Shown: positions 12,174 to 24,270, counted from the first letter of the stretch. The stretch is 64,000 bases of DNA from Trichobilharzia szidati (GCA_944472155.2 OX235272.1:79614020-79678019); one strand, 5' to 3'. Notes: generated from the letters alone by a model not told the origin. A program made the numbers and translations.

Positions 12174-12480
12174 ATGACAAATCATCAGGTATGTGTGGTG
12201 ATCTAATGAGTGAGATTGAGTGTTTCAGGTGAGCTATGTTCGAGTGTGCTTCCAGCTGTTCTTCTCAATCCTACTTCTCTTCGCGATGTATTCCACTGAG
12301 GTTCTCGCCACTCCACTCAGCAATGGTAAGTGTCAGACAGTTGACTGGTGATCTACTCGATCATCGGTTGGCAGAGTGCACACTGCTCATTCTTACTCTT
12401 ATTCTCACTCTTCGTTTTCTTATTTCTCGTCTTGTTTTCCAGTGGAACGTCGAGACAAGCGATATATGAGATTTGGATAA
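12174..12480 (+). CDS. FMRFamide-like neuropeptide precursor, YMRF-amide type
   Basis: Exons 12174-12188, 12229-12325 and 12443-12480 give 15, 97 and 38 nt, with introns of 40 and 117 nt bounded by GT-AG. The 49-residue product starts MTNHQ, has the same 32-residue signal peptide as its paralogs (core FFSILLLFAMY, cleavage after VLA), a spacer ending ERRD, Lys43-Arg44, YMRF, Gly49 and a TAA stop. The other three copies stop with TGA. The Arg and Gly codons of the peptide (AGA, GGA) are synonymous with those of the paralogs (AGG, GGT/GGG), which supports selection on the peptide itself. Predicted product: YMRF-amide, a secreted signalling peptide. It is followed by about 300 nt of family 3' flank and then a LINE insertion at 12795. 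Confidence 0.85.
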
Positions 12481-12794
12481 CGTTTTACTTGCTGACGATG
12501 TCAATATGGTGACATGACGATGAGCGTGAATACTGTTTCTACTCGTCTGCATCCTACAGTGTTATGCGTATGCTTCAGTTTGCCCACTGTCCTTATTTAG
12601 AGTAATAAATTGTTCTAGTTTCTTGCTTCTTTTCAATATTTTGATTTCAAATACAGTACGTTAATTTAGACAAATCCTGTATTCTCTAGCTTTGCGCGTC
12701 GCTCAATCATTTGATTTAGTTGATTGAAACTTCGTATGGAAATAAGAGTTTTGAAGTTCTTTGAGGAAATGGAGAGTAACATATTTGCCTGATA

Positions 12795-14086
12795 AAATTC
12801 TAATCAAATTCTTTTGGAAGATATTGTTGCAAGTTCTCAACACGGATTTCTCAAAAATAGGTCCTGTGTTACTTGCCATTTCGACTTTTTAACTGCATCA
12901 CAATTACCCGCGAAGCGCGCAAGATAGTCGTTGTTCTCTATTTCAATATATCTAGGGCATTTGACATGGTATCTCACAGTATTCTCTTTGAGAAACTCTA
13001 CTCATGTGGAATTCGAAATCCATTAATGAACTAGTTAAAATCGTTTCTAAGCAACAGAGTACAAATAACCACTGTCGGATCTGTATTGTTTCATTCTAGG
13101 CAGATCTCGAGTGGGGTTGTGCAAGGTAGTGTCCTAGGGCTGCTTTTAATTACAGTATACATTAACAGCATTTGCAACTGCTTCACCTCAGGCAAAGCAA
13201 TCCTATATGCTGACGACCTCGAAGTCGTTTACTCCTGCTGCACTCATGAATTAGGCGATACGGCAAATAAAATACATCTTGAGCTACGTAGTCTCGCAAC
13301 ATGATATGCTGAATCCTGTATAAAGTTTAATATTGAAAAATGCGGCTGGATTTCTATTGGCAACAGTAACCTTGACCTAACACATGAAGTAAATGGGCGT
13401 AAACTAGCCAAGCCGAACTCAGTCGTAGATCCCGGTATCAGATACTGCAGTAACTTAACGTTCTCTGAACAAACTGATTATGCCAGACGTAAAACACGAA
13501 GGCTCCTAGGATGCATAACTCGCAATTTCTTTTCTTGTGAAACTAGGGTTTTATTATACAAAGTATGTGTCCGACCTATTTTAGAATACTGCCCGTTTAT
13601 TCTTGGTGGACTGCGACAAAATGACAAGCTTAAATTTGAGGGAGTGCAACGGCAATTTACCTCAAGAACTCTTGGTTTATAAAGTGGTCTCGAATACTAT
13701 GATTGTCGTGACAGACTAAGATTAGAACCATTCTGGAAAATACGTCTTAAGCTAAACCTAATTTTTTACTACAAGCTAACTAATCTTCTTTTGCACTACT
13801 CTGAGCCAATAAATGAACCAGCCGCTGTCATCAGTTACAATCTTAGAAATCGTCACAACCTAGCTCCTATAGAGTATTGTCAGACTTGCGTGAGGTACAA
13901 CTTCTTCTTGAGTAAGTTTTCAGTCATTTGGAATAGACCACCTGCTGATGTGCGTGATGCAAACACACTCCCAGTGTTCATCTCCTCAGTCACCAAACTG
14001 CTCAAAGATGACAATGCACTTCTGCGTCTGACTCTTACGCCCTCTTTTTCACCCTACATAGATATTTTAAGTTCATTAAATGTGTA
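12795..14086 (+). pseudogene. CR1/Jockey-like LINE reverse transcriptase fragment
   Basis: 5'-truncated within the RT domain, inserted in the 3' flank of the YMRF gene. Conserved pieces read in one main frame: FNISRAFDMVSHSILFEKL near 12940, GVVQGSVLGLLL near 13112, the catalytic YADDLE near 13210, and a C-terminal region ending IRNPPADV-like (here WNRPPADV) near 13930. In-frame stops at about 13030, 13301 and 13680 disable it. It is a different family from the element at 14674. The reader should not treat the open pieces (13086-13304, 13791-14087) as genes. Confidence 0.85.
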
Positions 14087-14673
14087 GGTTAGAAGAAACT
14101 GCAATTATACATTTTAATATTCTTAGAAGTACATGATAAACATTTCTACACAGGACAATAATATTAGTTCACTCATAATGTCAAAGTTAGCATAACGGGA
14201 CTAGTTAGTCAGTGCACCAAAATAACTATCGTTACTTAACAGAATATATATATTTATACATTTATTGATCACTCCTTGAGGACTCCACTTGCTTTCTTTT
14301 GTGTTGCTGTGGTTTGTCTTTTTTCTTCTCTCACCATTTTAGCTTCCATATGACTTTTTGAATAGGAATGAAGAATGTGGATATTTGACCGTTTACAATG
14401 ACAAATGATCTGCAAACATTGTTGGTCCCATATGTTACAAGTGCCTCGTGAATTACGCATAACTTTCCCCCACGACGCAACTGAGATTACAGTTGTGGAA
14501 TATACCTTTATACCAATGAAAAAAACGTTGAGTACAATTCACTTGTGATGTTACGATGAAAATGCTGACAAGACTATACAGGTGTATCACTTATTTACAT
14601 TATTACGAAATTTGGATATAAATCAAGAATAAGACTCGATGCCGTCCACACCAAAGTTATATGGGGGAATGAC
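14087..14673. other. Gap between two LINEs
   Basis: AT-rich sequence with no supported gene. It probably holds the 3' end of the first LINE (to about 14250) and an unassigned 5' part of the second. Confidence 0.4.
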
Positions 14674-16665
14674 TTCTAGCTTCATTTTTTCCCAAGTATA
14701 TTTAATCCATCCAAAACCCTTATAAAAATTGAAATAGAAAGATTGAACAGACTATATAATGAAAAATTTTTATCATGTAAAAATCCTTCAAACATTTGGA
14801 AACTTTTCAATAAACTTACAAGTAAAAAACAAATGTCTGTTGATGCTTATTCTGATGTTAATGCTTTAAACAAATCATTTATCATGAAACAAATTAATAT
14901 ACCTGTACCTGATGTAACTAGTCAAGATAATGGTAATTTTCCGGGTTTTAAAGAAGAGGATGTACTATTATGTTTGAAATCTTTAAATCCAACACACAGC
15001 CTTGGTCCAGATGGTGTACCAGGCATTCTTCTTCAAAAGTGTGCAGACATCTTGTGTCATCCTCTTACTCAAATCTTTAATGCATCATTCAACAAGGAAA
15101 CGGTACCTGCTGACTGGAAAGAAATCAAGGTTGTACCTGTACAGAAATCATCATCTGGAGCAGGTATAAAGTTTAGACCGGTCGCTATAACATCTCCTTT
15201 TTTGAAAACTATGGAGAAACTTCTGTTGAATACTCTTAAACTTTCTTTAAAAGCTTTTAGTGACCCTAAGCAGTTTGCTTATAAGTGTGGAAGAAGTACA
15301 TTAGATGCAGCCATTGTACTACACCACAATATTGTTTCCTGCCTTGATAAGGGTGCTAAGTTCGTTCGAACAGCTTTTTTAGACTATACTGCAGCTTTCG
15401 ACTCTGTTCCTAGGACACTTTTATTAGGAAAGATGATTTCAGCACAGACAGAGTCCTGGGTAACTAGATGGCTGTCTTCTTTTTTTAAGGATAGGAAACA
15501 GCATACTGTTTTGGTTGGAAAGCGCTCCACTTCTCAGCTAACTGAAAGTGGTGTGCCTCAAGGAGCAGTACTTTCTCCATTTCTTTTCTCTTTCTTTTTG
15601 CATGACCTTCCGAACTCACCCAACGTTAACTTCATTAAGTATGCTGATGATCTGACCGTTTCTGTCCCTGTAGTTTCCACATTGGATTGTTCCCATATGA
15701 ATGGCTTCTTAGCTGAAGTTAAGGATTGGTCTAGCTCAAATGGTCTTAAACTAAATCCAACTAAATGTAATACTGTTGATTTCAGCTTGAGAAATGAAAA
15801 AGACATGCATGGATTGATCCAATCTCATGATTGTTGTAATATTGATGGTACCATGATAGAGAGTAAGTCAAGTGTTTCTTATCTTGGCATTAGTTTCTCT
15901 TCAAACCTTTGCTGGTCGTCTCATATTCTTATAGTTTCTACGAAAGTTTTCCGTCTGACTTATTACATAAAGAAGTTGAGGCACTCAGGTATAACCCAAT
16001 CTCTTCTCATACAATTTATTAATTCATGTGTTTTGCCCATTATTCTTTATTGTTCCCCATTATTCTTCCCTGGGCTACTCAAAAAAGACCATATAATACT
16101 ACGAAGAACATTGAGGGCGGTAAGTAGGGTCAGTGCTATCCCTTTGACTCAACTAACCGACACTGTTGTCAATAGGCACATGAATTCTTGTAAACACTTA
16201 GCTAAAGTTATTTTGTCTGATAGTGAACATCCTCTTTATTCACATTTGTTTCCTTGTATCTCTTCGGGTAAGACCAGAAGAAATTTCATAAACATTTATG
16301 CTCGTACTACAAAATATAAAAATTCGACCGTACCATATTTGGCACGAGTATTGTGTGAAGAGACGAATATCAGAAAAGAACTTTTACAACTTCTAAATCA
16401 TTAACTCAACTAAAAAATGTAATGATGTATATTATTGCATGTGTGATTTGTTATATTACTTATTTATTATTCACTATGACCTAGAAATGGTGTATTTTGT
16501 TGGGGTTTTTATTTTTCCTATTAACTATTACTATTTTTAAAATTTTATACATTTATATAATTATAAAAAGAGCTAAACCATTGCAATATGTAAAATGAAA
16601 CGCTGAAAATTCCATGCTGTAAATTGTTATTGTTGTGGAATAAAGTGATTATTATTATTATTATA
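14674..16665 (+). mobile_element. CR1-like LINE with a long intact RT frame
   Basis: 5'-truncated element. The frame is open from about 14674 to the stop at 16402-16404, with the usual initiator lost; position 14743 is TTG, not ATG. The product of at least 553 residues has RT motifs in order: LGPDGVPGILLQKCADIL, FRPVAITSPFLKTMEKLL, AFLDYTAAFDSVPRTLL, SGVPQGAVLSPFLF, and catalytic YADDLTV near 15640. The C terminus is intact. The 3' UTR ends at a simple (ATT)n tail at about 16648-16665. The absence of stops suggests a fairly recent insertion. Three decayed relatives sit in Region 2 (34030-34500 +, 48530-49040 -, 55790-56330 -). Confidence 0.9.
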
Positions 16666-16860
16666 TATGGGTGAATCCCAACAGTTTGAACAGACGTGAA
16701 TGTGTGACCTTAGCTGATGCATGGCAAATCCTGACTAATAAATAAATTGGATATGTTTCAACAACTAGTCACACCTGATCAAATTCCCGATTGTCTACGT
16801 CTTTTCATGGAGAGAATAACAAATCTATAAAATTATATTATATTTGTAAAAGACATCTCA

Positions 16861-17016
16861 ATTATCAGTTAGAGAACCATTGAAAACCAGGGGGTACTGG
16901 ACAGCTGCTGTTTCATCCTAGTTTGGGAATCATCGGCAGTACACACCCACTGGGATTCGAACCTGGGACCTTCCGGTTACAAGGCAAGGTCGTATACCAT
17001 TCAACCACTGGGACCC
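16861..17016 (-). mobile_element. Sm-alpha-like SINE, copy 1
   Basis: Minus-strand copy with a tRNA-like head (starts GGGTCCC at 17016), A box TGGCTGAATGG-type (here TGGTTGAATGG), B box GGTTCGAATCC, then a hammerhead-like segment and a tail ending near AACTGAT. Copy 1 and copy 3 are arms of a larger inverted repeat (16861-17095 against 17414-17640). Confidence 0.8.
16893..16942 (-). ncRNA. Hammerhead ribozyme-like fold in SINE copy 1
   Basis: Same stems and core as at 17170-17218, read on the minus strand: stem I GTACTG with CAGTAC, core CCGATGA, stem III ACAGC with GCTGT, and GAA. All three copies share the U4-to-C change. Confidence 0.6.
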
Positions 17017-17095
17017 GATTCGATGGCTCATGAATTCTAACTTCTACCAATTCGTGATTTTAGCGCCACTCCAACTATTGTCGTTGGTGGAAATC

Positions 17096-17246
17096 GGGTC
17101 CCAGTAGCTGAATGGTATACGAGCTTGCCTTGTAACCGGAAGGTCCCAGGTTCGAATCCCAGTGGGTGTGTACTGCCGATGATTCCCAAACTAGGATGAA
17201 ACAGCAGCTGTCCAGTACTCCCTGGTTTTCAATGGTTCTCTAACTG
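17096..17246 (+). mobile_element. Sm-alpha-like SINE, copy 2
   Basis: tRNA-like head 17096-17165: GGGTCCC acceptor-like start, A box (here TAGCTGAATGG), a 7-nt anticodon-like loop TTGTAAC that would present GUA with U before and A after, and B box GGTTCGAATCC. The body carries the hammerhead segment. Its 3' flank (17241-17303) is shared with copy 3, so the two were duplicated with flanking DNA. Confidence 0.8.
17170..17218 (+). ncRNA. Type I hammerhead ribozyme-like fold, core U4 changed to C
   Basis: Stem I strands GTACTG (17170-17175) and CAGTAC (17213-17218) pair perfectly. Core CCGATGA (17176-17182) equals the consensus CUGAUGA except C for U4. Stem II has UCC/GGA with a U-U mismatch where a G-C pair is usual. 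GAA (17198-17200) is present. Stem III ACAGC/GCTGT pairs perfectly around a single-base loop, leaving C17 at 17212 as the expected cleavage position. The fold is complete, but loss of U4 should reduce catalysis strongly. Confidence 0.65.
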
Positions 17247-17488
17247 ATATCAGTCCGTGATCAACTCGTAAAACATAACTAATCCTTACAAACCAAACTA
17301 TAGAAAATTATTCTGATTCTCGCTAGTGACTTGCTACAGGTTGGAGCTTCCTGCAGTTCTAGTGAGAAGTCGTGACCAGTGAGGTCCAATTAGAAGTCAC
17401 GTGTGGATGGATTTCCACCAACGACAATAGTTGGAGTGGCGCTAAAATCACGAATTGGTAGAAGTTAGAATTCATGAGCCATCGAATC

Positions 17489-17640
17489 GGGTCCCAGTGG
17501 CTGAATGGTATACGAGCTTGCCTTGTAACCGGAAGGTCCCAGGTTCGAATCCCAGTGGGTGTGTACTGCCGATGATTCCCAAACTAGGATGAAACAGCAG
17601 CTGTCCAGTACCCCCTGGATTCAATGGTTCTCTAACTGAT
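17489..17640 (+). mobile_element. Sm-alpha-like SINE, copy 3
   Basis: tRNA-like head from 17489 with A box TGGCTGAATGG and B box GGTTCGAATCC, then the hammerhead segment and a tail ending AACTGAT. Nearly identical to copy 2 over 150 nt. Confidence 0.8.
17563..17611 (+). ncRNA. Hammerhead ribozyme-like fold in SINE copy 3
   Basis: Stem I GTACTG (17563-17568) with CAGTAC (17606-17611), core CCGATGA (17569-17575), GAA at 17591-17593, stem III ACAGC/GCTGT, and C17 at 17605. Identical in structure to copy 2. Confidence 0.6.
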
Positions 17641-18889
17641 ATCAGTCCGTGATCAACTCGTAAAACATAACTAATCCTTACAAACTAAACTATAGAAAAC
17701 ATTTCAATTATTTTGTAACTATCCGGTCAAATCTTGATCACAGCTCATATGAGAATAACAAATGTTTTATGACTGTTCACCCACACACATACACACATGC
17801 ACACACACACACCATTGATACTGCATAACACATATACACATATATTTTAACAAAAGTAGACTAATTTTGAAAGTCTGAGGTCAAATTTTGATCACAGTTC
17901 ATATTAAAACAAAATTTTGTTTTGTTTTGTTTACTATACCTATTGATAGCTGTTTATTGATTCACATGACTGGACAAACAATTTGAAACAAAAGATGTAC
18001 TTTTATATATAAACATACTATTTTATTTATTTATTTATTATACATGATGACTGTTGCATGACTCATGATTGGACAAAATTTAAAAAACATGAGTTGTTCC
18101 TTTTTATATATAAACCTGTTTATTTTAATTCGATTAATTTCCCCGAAGAAGTTCGGACCAGGTTGCCGAACAAAACGTTGGAATTAATCATTTCAATTTT
18201 ACAAACATAATTTTGTAAATTTGAATAAGGCATTAAGAAGACAAATTTCGCGAGATGATATCATTTCATAGTTTCTTTACAAGCGCTTTACAAATAACAT
18301 GTTTAACAATAATAAAATAAAGATCATGACAATTACTCAGTCAAATAAAAACAAAAGTACATACTAATGACCAATCATATTTAGATAGGTCATCTCGCGA
18401 AATTTGTCTTCTTAATGCCTTATTCAAATTTATCAAAGGGACTAATTTATATATGTCCAGTTCTCACTCAGCGCTCAATTATTTCGCAACTATCGGGTTA
18501 AATCTTGATCATAGTTCATATGAAAACATACTTGGGTTTTTTTGTTAATGCGAAGAAAATATTTCTATATTTATTGATGTGCTCCATTGAATGACTAGTT
18601 ATCATATTGTTTCCACAAATCAAAGACAAAAACGACTGCAAGCATATAATTTAAGCATAAACCAAATTTATGTAATTTAAATAATACTTATCCATGCCTG
18701 TAAAATTAATGTGTCCTACATAGGCAGGAATACATATGTATTTTATTAAATGGTTATCATTAAATATGTTACTAATCGTATATGCAATTTATCATATTGA
18801 TGATGCCTGTAAACTGGCGTCCCTCATATACAAAATGAGAATATATAAATATTCTTATTATTATTATGAATATTATGTTATGTTGATAA
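17641..18889. other. Repeat-rich intergenic stretch
   Basis: No gene. It contains three imperfect copies of a unit around TCAAATCTTGATCACAG (about 17709-17757, 17868-17912, 18485-18528), CA-rich simple repeats near 17780-17815, and an inverted repeat (18215-18262 against 18393-18437) built on GGCATTAAGAAGACAAATTT. The last looks like the ends of a small non-autonomous element. Confidence 0.5.
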
Positions 18890-19311
18890 TTTGGTCGTCT
18901 CAGAATATTTGCATGAACTCACTTGATTCTTTGCATATTCTAAGAAGAATCGCTTTGTCACATTAGATGGCGCTTTCTTCACCCAGATACCTGGAAAATC
19001 GATGCACCTTGTATACAATGATTGGCGTGCAAAAAGGTTTACAAGTTTCACTGTTCTATTACTAGAGTGAGCTATTCTCAAAGAAGAGACGGAAATTCTC
19101 TCTCCATATTACACATTAACTAGTGTGCATTATGCATACATGGTAACATGTCAGGACAAGCTTTCTCATCATATCAGAAGATATTTATTATCTTAACTTA
19201 TGCATTACCACAGGTTGACCTACATCAGAAGAAGACGAGAGTATTCCTGAGAACAAAACGTGATACCTGTTTGTTATCGCCAACCAATGTGCCCCCCTTC
19301 CATGAATTCTG

Positions 19312-19319
19312 TATATAAG
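19312..19319 (+). promoter_or_regulatory. TATA box of the FVRI-amide gene (class 1 promoter)
   Basis: TATATAAG 65 nt upstream of the start codon. The block 18890-19383 is the direct counterpart of 2671-3365 (-), including the leader after the TATA box. Confidence 0.65.
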
Positions 19320-19383
19320 TCAGTTGATATGCATGCTACTTTGTTTCGACTAACTGTGTATGTAGCCATTTTGGTCATCCGAT

Positions 19384-19693
19384 ATGAGGAATCATCAGGT
19401 ATGTGTGACGAAATAATGAGTACGACTGAGTGTTTCAGGTGAGCTATGTTCGAGTGTGCTTCCGATTGCTCTTCTCAATCCTACTTCTCTTCGCGATGTA
19501 TTCCACTGAGGTTCTCGCCACTCCACTCAGCAATGGTAAGTGTCAGACAGTTGACTGGGGATGTACTCGATCATCAGTCGACAGAGTGCACACTGCTCAT
19601 TCTTATTCTTATTCTCACCCTTCTTCTTCTTCTCATTTCTCCTCTTGTTTTCCAGTGGAACATCGAGACAAGCGATTCGTTAGGATTGGTTGA
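19384..19693 (+). CDS. FMRFamide-like neuropeptide precursor, FVRI-amide type
   Basis: Exons 19384-19398, 19439-19535 and 19656-19693 (15, 97, 38 nt), with introns of 40 and 120 nt. The 49-residue precursor has a signal peptide (core LLFSILLLFAMY, cleavage after VLA), a spacer ending EHRD, Lys43-Arg44, FVRI, Gly49 and a TGA stop. It departs most from the classical RF-amide ending because the last residue is Ile rather than Phe. FVRI-amide endings are known in lophotrochozoan peptides, so this need not be a defect. Intron 2 is 120 nt with no in-frame stop, so an unspliced message would still end in the same KR-FVRI-G and only lengthen the spacer by 40 residues. Neighbours: class 1 promoter upstream, family 3' flank downstream. 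Confidence 0.85.
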
Positions 19694-22600
19694 CGTTATA
19701 CTTGCTGACAATGTCAACATGGAGACATGATGAAGAGAGTGAATATTGTATCTACTCGTCTGCATTCTACAGCGCTATGCGCATGCTTCAGTTTACCCAC
19801 TGTATTTATTGAGTGTAATAAATTGTTCTGGTTTCTTGTTTCTTTTCAATATTCTGATTTCAAATACAGTACGTTAATTTAGACAAATCCTATATTCTCT
19901 AGCTTTGCGCGTCGCCCAATCATTTGATTTAGTTGATTGAAACCACGACTGGAAATAAGAGTTTTGAAGTTCTTTGAGGAAATGGAGAGTAACACAGTCG
20001 CCTATCGAAATTCTAGTCACACCAATAACATTCATTCTATATTGATAATTTGGCCATTCACTTATTCAATTCGTGTTTTGTCGTCACAATCATGACTGCT
20101 TGCATAGCTACTGTTTACCTAATGCATAGCGGACCCATACAAATTAGGAGCTGTTCGGAGATTATTGACAACTGATGTAATTTCGTGTACGGGTATGACA
20201 GTGTCTATTGAAACAATGTCTTACCTTTCTGTAGGTAACAAGTTTTGTCAGCAGCAGGTTACGTGAAAGACGTCAAAGGTGGTTTCCAAGATCAGTCTAG
20301 GTTTGTTCGCATTTGAAATTTGCCAAAATAGCCAAAATAATTTAAGATGTTGCCACATATGACTAGGAGCAAATAATGAATGTCGCGTCAATTAAAATGG
20401 AAGGATAAAGCCTTTCGAGAATCTTCAGTATGAAAAAGAATAGTCGATACTCTCAGGGAAGGTCAAGTAAACAAGCAGTGTGGTGAACGTAAATTTGTTT
20501 AAGATGTAACTCCTGCCTTCTCCACACTTGTCAGTAATAAACGCTTACAATTCCTCCGAAATGTGTGAATGCCCTCCTCCGTGTGGTGTGCATCATTTCT
20601 TTCAGTCACACACATGGTCAACGAATACACTTCAGTGAGATGTGGACACAAATTGACGTGAAGAAATTACAGTTTGAATGAAAATATGCGCACATTCCTA
20701 TCTGAATGACAGCGGCGAATACACGTAATTAGGCATTGATATAAGTCTCAACGAATAAGGGGGAGAACAAGACACGTCATCGAGTTGAATTCAAATGAGG
20801 AAGGTGAAACATGAATATATTATTGTTATTATTATTATGGGTTGTCTTATGTTCAAGAAACTGCACTAGGTTTGATTTTGAAGTCGCATATAACTTGCAA
20901 ACTAACATAGGAATATGCAAACGCAACTTATGCATTTCACATATCGATGTATCTTCGTGCGATGATTTCGCATCAAAACATGTTACAAGTCAATCAGAGA
21001 AGCATTCGTCATGTCAGTGAATGCAGTTCGATAGACGTTGAAATGCCCCACATTGTGTAGCCAACATATAGTCCTCAAATTGTACTCATCACACCATCTG
21101 TGTTCTTCAGTCACCAATCGGTTATTGATTTCACCTGTGGAAAAAGTCAGTGTTGTTCTCATCTTCATCAATCATTAGTGTGTGGTTCTTGAGCTTTGAA
21201 TGGATCAGCCATCTCACACCTATCACGAAATAAGTACCTTCCCTCAGGTGATTCACTAATATTTCAGTCTCGCAATATATGTCGATATGAAATGATTGTT
21301 GAAATTCCACTCCAGCCAAAAGCAGTTGGAGACATTTCCAATGGATGCAATACCAACGTTGTGCAGAATCCATTCAATTGATTTGTGGTCTACTGCAGGT
21401 CTGCATGCATCAACATTTGATTAGTGCAAGTAGATTCAATGATGACGATAAATATGGAAATAGTGACCAATTCGCATTACAGTGCTTATCTGTCAATGTA
21501 ACTCTGATGGAGAATAGTAGATATTGTGCAGTGAGATTTCTGTCACACAAGCACGTTATCATTTTTGAAAAAACCATGAGCCCTGGTTACTATCATCTGT
21601 TCAAAATACTAGTGTGTCATTGATAAACGCATAATGGAGGGATATTCAGCAAACGTGATTGGTCAAGATGAACAAGGATTTTACTACTCGACAGATGACA
21701 AGCCATCAATGAATATGTTGCAGAGTGATATCGACTGTGTGGTAACAATGAGAGGGCGATTGATGGTGATTATTACGACGATGACGATTTTGATGATGAT
21801 GGTCCTGATCATGATTAGAAGTCATGGAATATCAAACTTAGCTCTATCGAAATTAATCAACGAATCTGAAATTATTGATTCTAGGAAGAAATTAGTAGTG
21901 ACTGCATAATATATCGTGAACGATATTTAACATAGCATTTATAAATGCACACCTCGTGAGGGATCTGACGAAATTTCATGCGCAAGCACAATGAAAGAGT
22001 TCAGTTTGGTTGTACTTATGTTAGCTTGCATGACACAATTCAAATCCCGAGCACGTCAAATTCGCCATATGATGGCTGACATCATCAAATTAATAATTAC
22101 CAGAATGATGAGAATCATCCTTTGGAGGCGATTCATCCGGTGCTTTGCGTGAAGTGTCAGAGAATAATATTTTAACGATTGTAGGTTGTGAAAAATTAGT
22201 GCACTGACATTCATTCATCCATCGATTGGTGCATCCATCAGATTAGTTTAAATAGCTGACAATCTTGAAGAAATGATAGAGAGTTAAAGTTCAGTGTGAA
22301 GATGAACGATTCATCCGTAATCAGTGAGTTGAATCTAATAAGACATTCGAATCAGTGTCCGTTGTGCGACGAGGAGTAATTCTCATTCATCTGAGGTGTA
22401 TATGAGCGTTTCGGGGAATAAAAGAAATTGGTCGAGTGGACTGTACCTTCGAGGGTTGATTTGTTTATCTGTTCGGATTGAAGCACGTAGTGGACAATCG
22501 AAAGTTCGTAAGAGAAGAAGTTGTAAGCTATTCGCATGTGAACAAGTCACACATCTTCTTCTATACAATGCAGGAGGAATGTGAACTGTGATCAAGCGAT

Positions 22601-24270
22601 AGACACATCATCATTATACACCCTTTCCAGTTCAGTGTAGTAAATTCCTGTTGAGGTGTGAAGAATTTCTCACCATTACTGGTCACTTCTGACACGATCG
22701 GTGGTGATCATTTGAAGGCTGATACCTAGCCCACACCATCTTGAAAGGCAGGCTGGCAGGCAGGCACACAATCTCACAATATACCATAATCGGAGAGCAT
22801 TCTGTGAGGACTTTGAAGAATGGCTGAGGTGATGAAATTGAGTGTGACACGATTAGAACTTAAGAGGTGATTGCACATGAGTGAATTTGTGCATTGACGA
22901 GGCCAAGACAAGATTCAGAACATCTCTTGACAAAGCGGAAATCGGTGTTTGTGTGAATGTGTGGCAAATGTGAGATGAGAGTCTCGAGGATTCGTTGGGT
23001 TGTGTGGTTGGAATGGTCAACGCAATAAGGTGCATATTTAGAAGATATTTTTGACCTGAAAAGACAGTAGACTATATCATGTTTTAGGGAGGAAGATGTT
23101 TCGCCTGTGTTAGTAATGTGAACCTATCTTCACAGAATTTGTTTGCCTTCAGAAATTTTGCATTAGAGATCAAGTGATCTTTCGGTCCTCTTCTATCCTG
23201 ATTGAAGAATCTTCATACATTGTTCAGGCTTCATTTTCAGTGAGCTACTACACAAAAGTCAAGTCGTGCTTCATGTATTGCTCCACACAGAGAATTCACA
23301 ACATTTCAAGTCATATTCATGCGATTTTCCAAGTTTCATGAGGTCCTCCGAATTTGTACTTGTCAATACTCCTTGCATGCGGTATGTGTATGCGAAGAGT
23401 ATAGGTATGAAGAGTGCACTCAGGATAGAAATACCAGTAACGAAAACGTGGTCGATGCAAATGAAAGAAGCAGCCTAACCATATCACTAGCACAAGTGCT
23501 GCATGCTCAAATCATCACATCAACAATACATTTTGACGACCAGTAGCGATGAATTACATGGCCACAGACTATTTATTAAATAAAGACTATACTTTTTGAC
23601 AAATTCCCTTTTCTGGCCCTACAATTATACATTTGTTCATACATTTAGAATATTCCAGAATAGTAGACAATGGCAACATAAATGTTTTCAATAAAATTTC
23701 GATTTGTAAATTGATATTGTACTTGACTACTGTTCTACAATATCCTCTATACAAATATACATATATATATTTTTAGAGTGAGAAAAGAAGATTATCGAAA
23801 AAGATATTATTGGCTTAATTATTTTGTTATTTATACATGTCTGAATGAATATTTCCGCTGTATTTATTGTGTTAAATGCTGAAACTATTGCGGCTAAACA
23901 TGAAACAATTCTGAAATAGTATAGTAAATCATCAGATGCTGTGTACAGGAGGGCTACTACATCACTGAATAAAACATCCACAACCACACACACATACATT
24001 CACCAACAATCAGGAACGCATAAATGAGAAAAGAGTCAGTACCAGTTAAGTAGCAACAATGCAACCGGTCATGATTGTGACGACAAAACACGAATTGAAT
24101 AAGTGAATGGCCAAATTATCAATATAGAATGAATGTTATTGGTGTGAGGAGAATCGGAAGAGAGGCGTGTGTTAATGTGCGTTTCATCCAGGAAATCTAG
24201 AAAAACAATTTCTAGTCGAAGTTTCAATCAAATAAATCATATGTTCGAGTCAGGCGTAAAAATCCAAATC
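19694..24270. repeat. FLP repeat unit between the FVRI and FMRF genes
   Basis: Direct counterpart of 5733-11830, shorter because the 9786-11110 insertions are missing. It holds the 3' flank, the candidate exon (20983-21137 -), open but unsupported frames at 21131-21373 (-) and 21634-21909 (+), the block near 22400-22600, and an inverted 3'-flank piece at 24040-24260 next to the FMRF promoter. No additional FLP exons are present. Confidence 0.75.

Noticed and set aside
13086..13304. 72-codon frame with YADD as an independent gene
   Set aside because: Internal piece of a stop-ridden LINE reverse transcriptase running from 12795 to 14086.
17096..17165. Genuine tRNA gene at the SINE heads
   Set aside because: A and B boxes are present but acceptor-stem pairing is poor, a conserved hammerhead body follows directly, and three copies share it: a tRNA-derived SINE.
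19430..19693. 87-codon continuous frame across the FVRI locus as the gene model
   Set aside because: It needs translation through an intron with perfect GT-AG ends, and the paralogs stop inside that intron. The three-exon model fits all four copies; retention is kept only as a finding.
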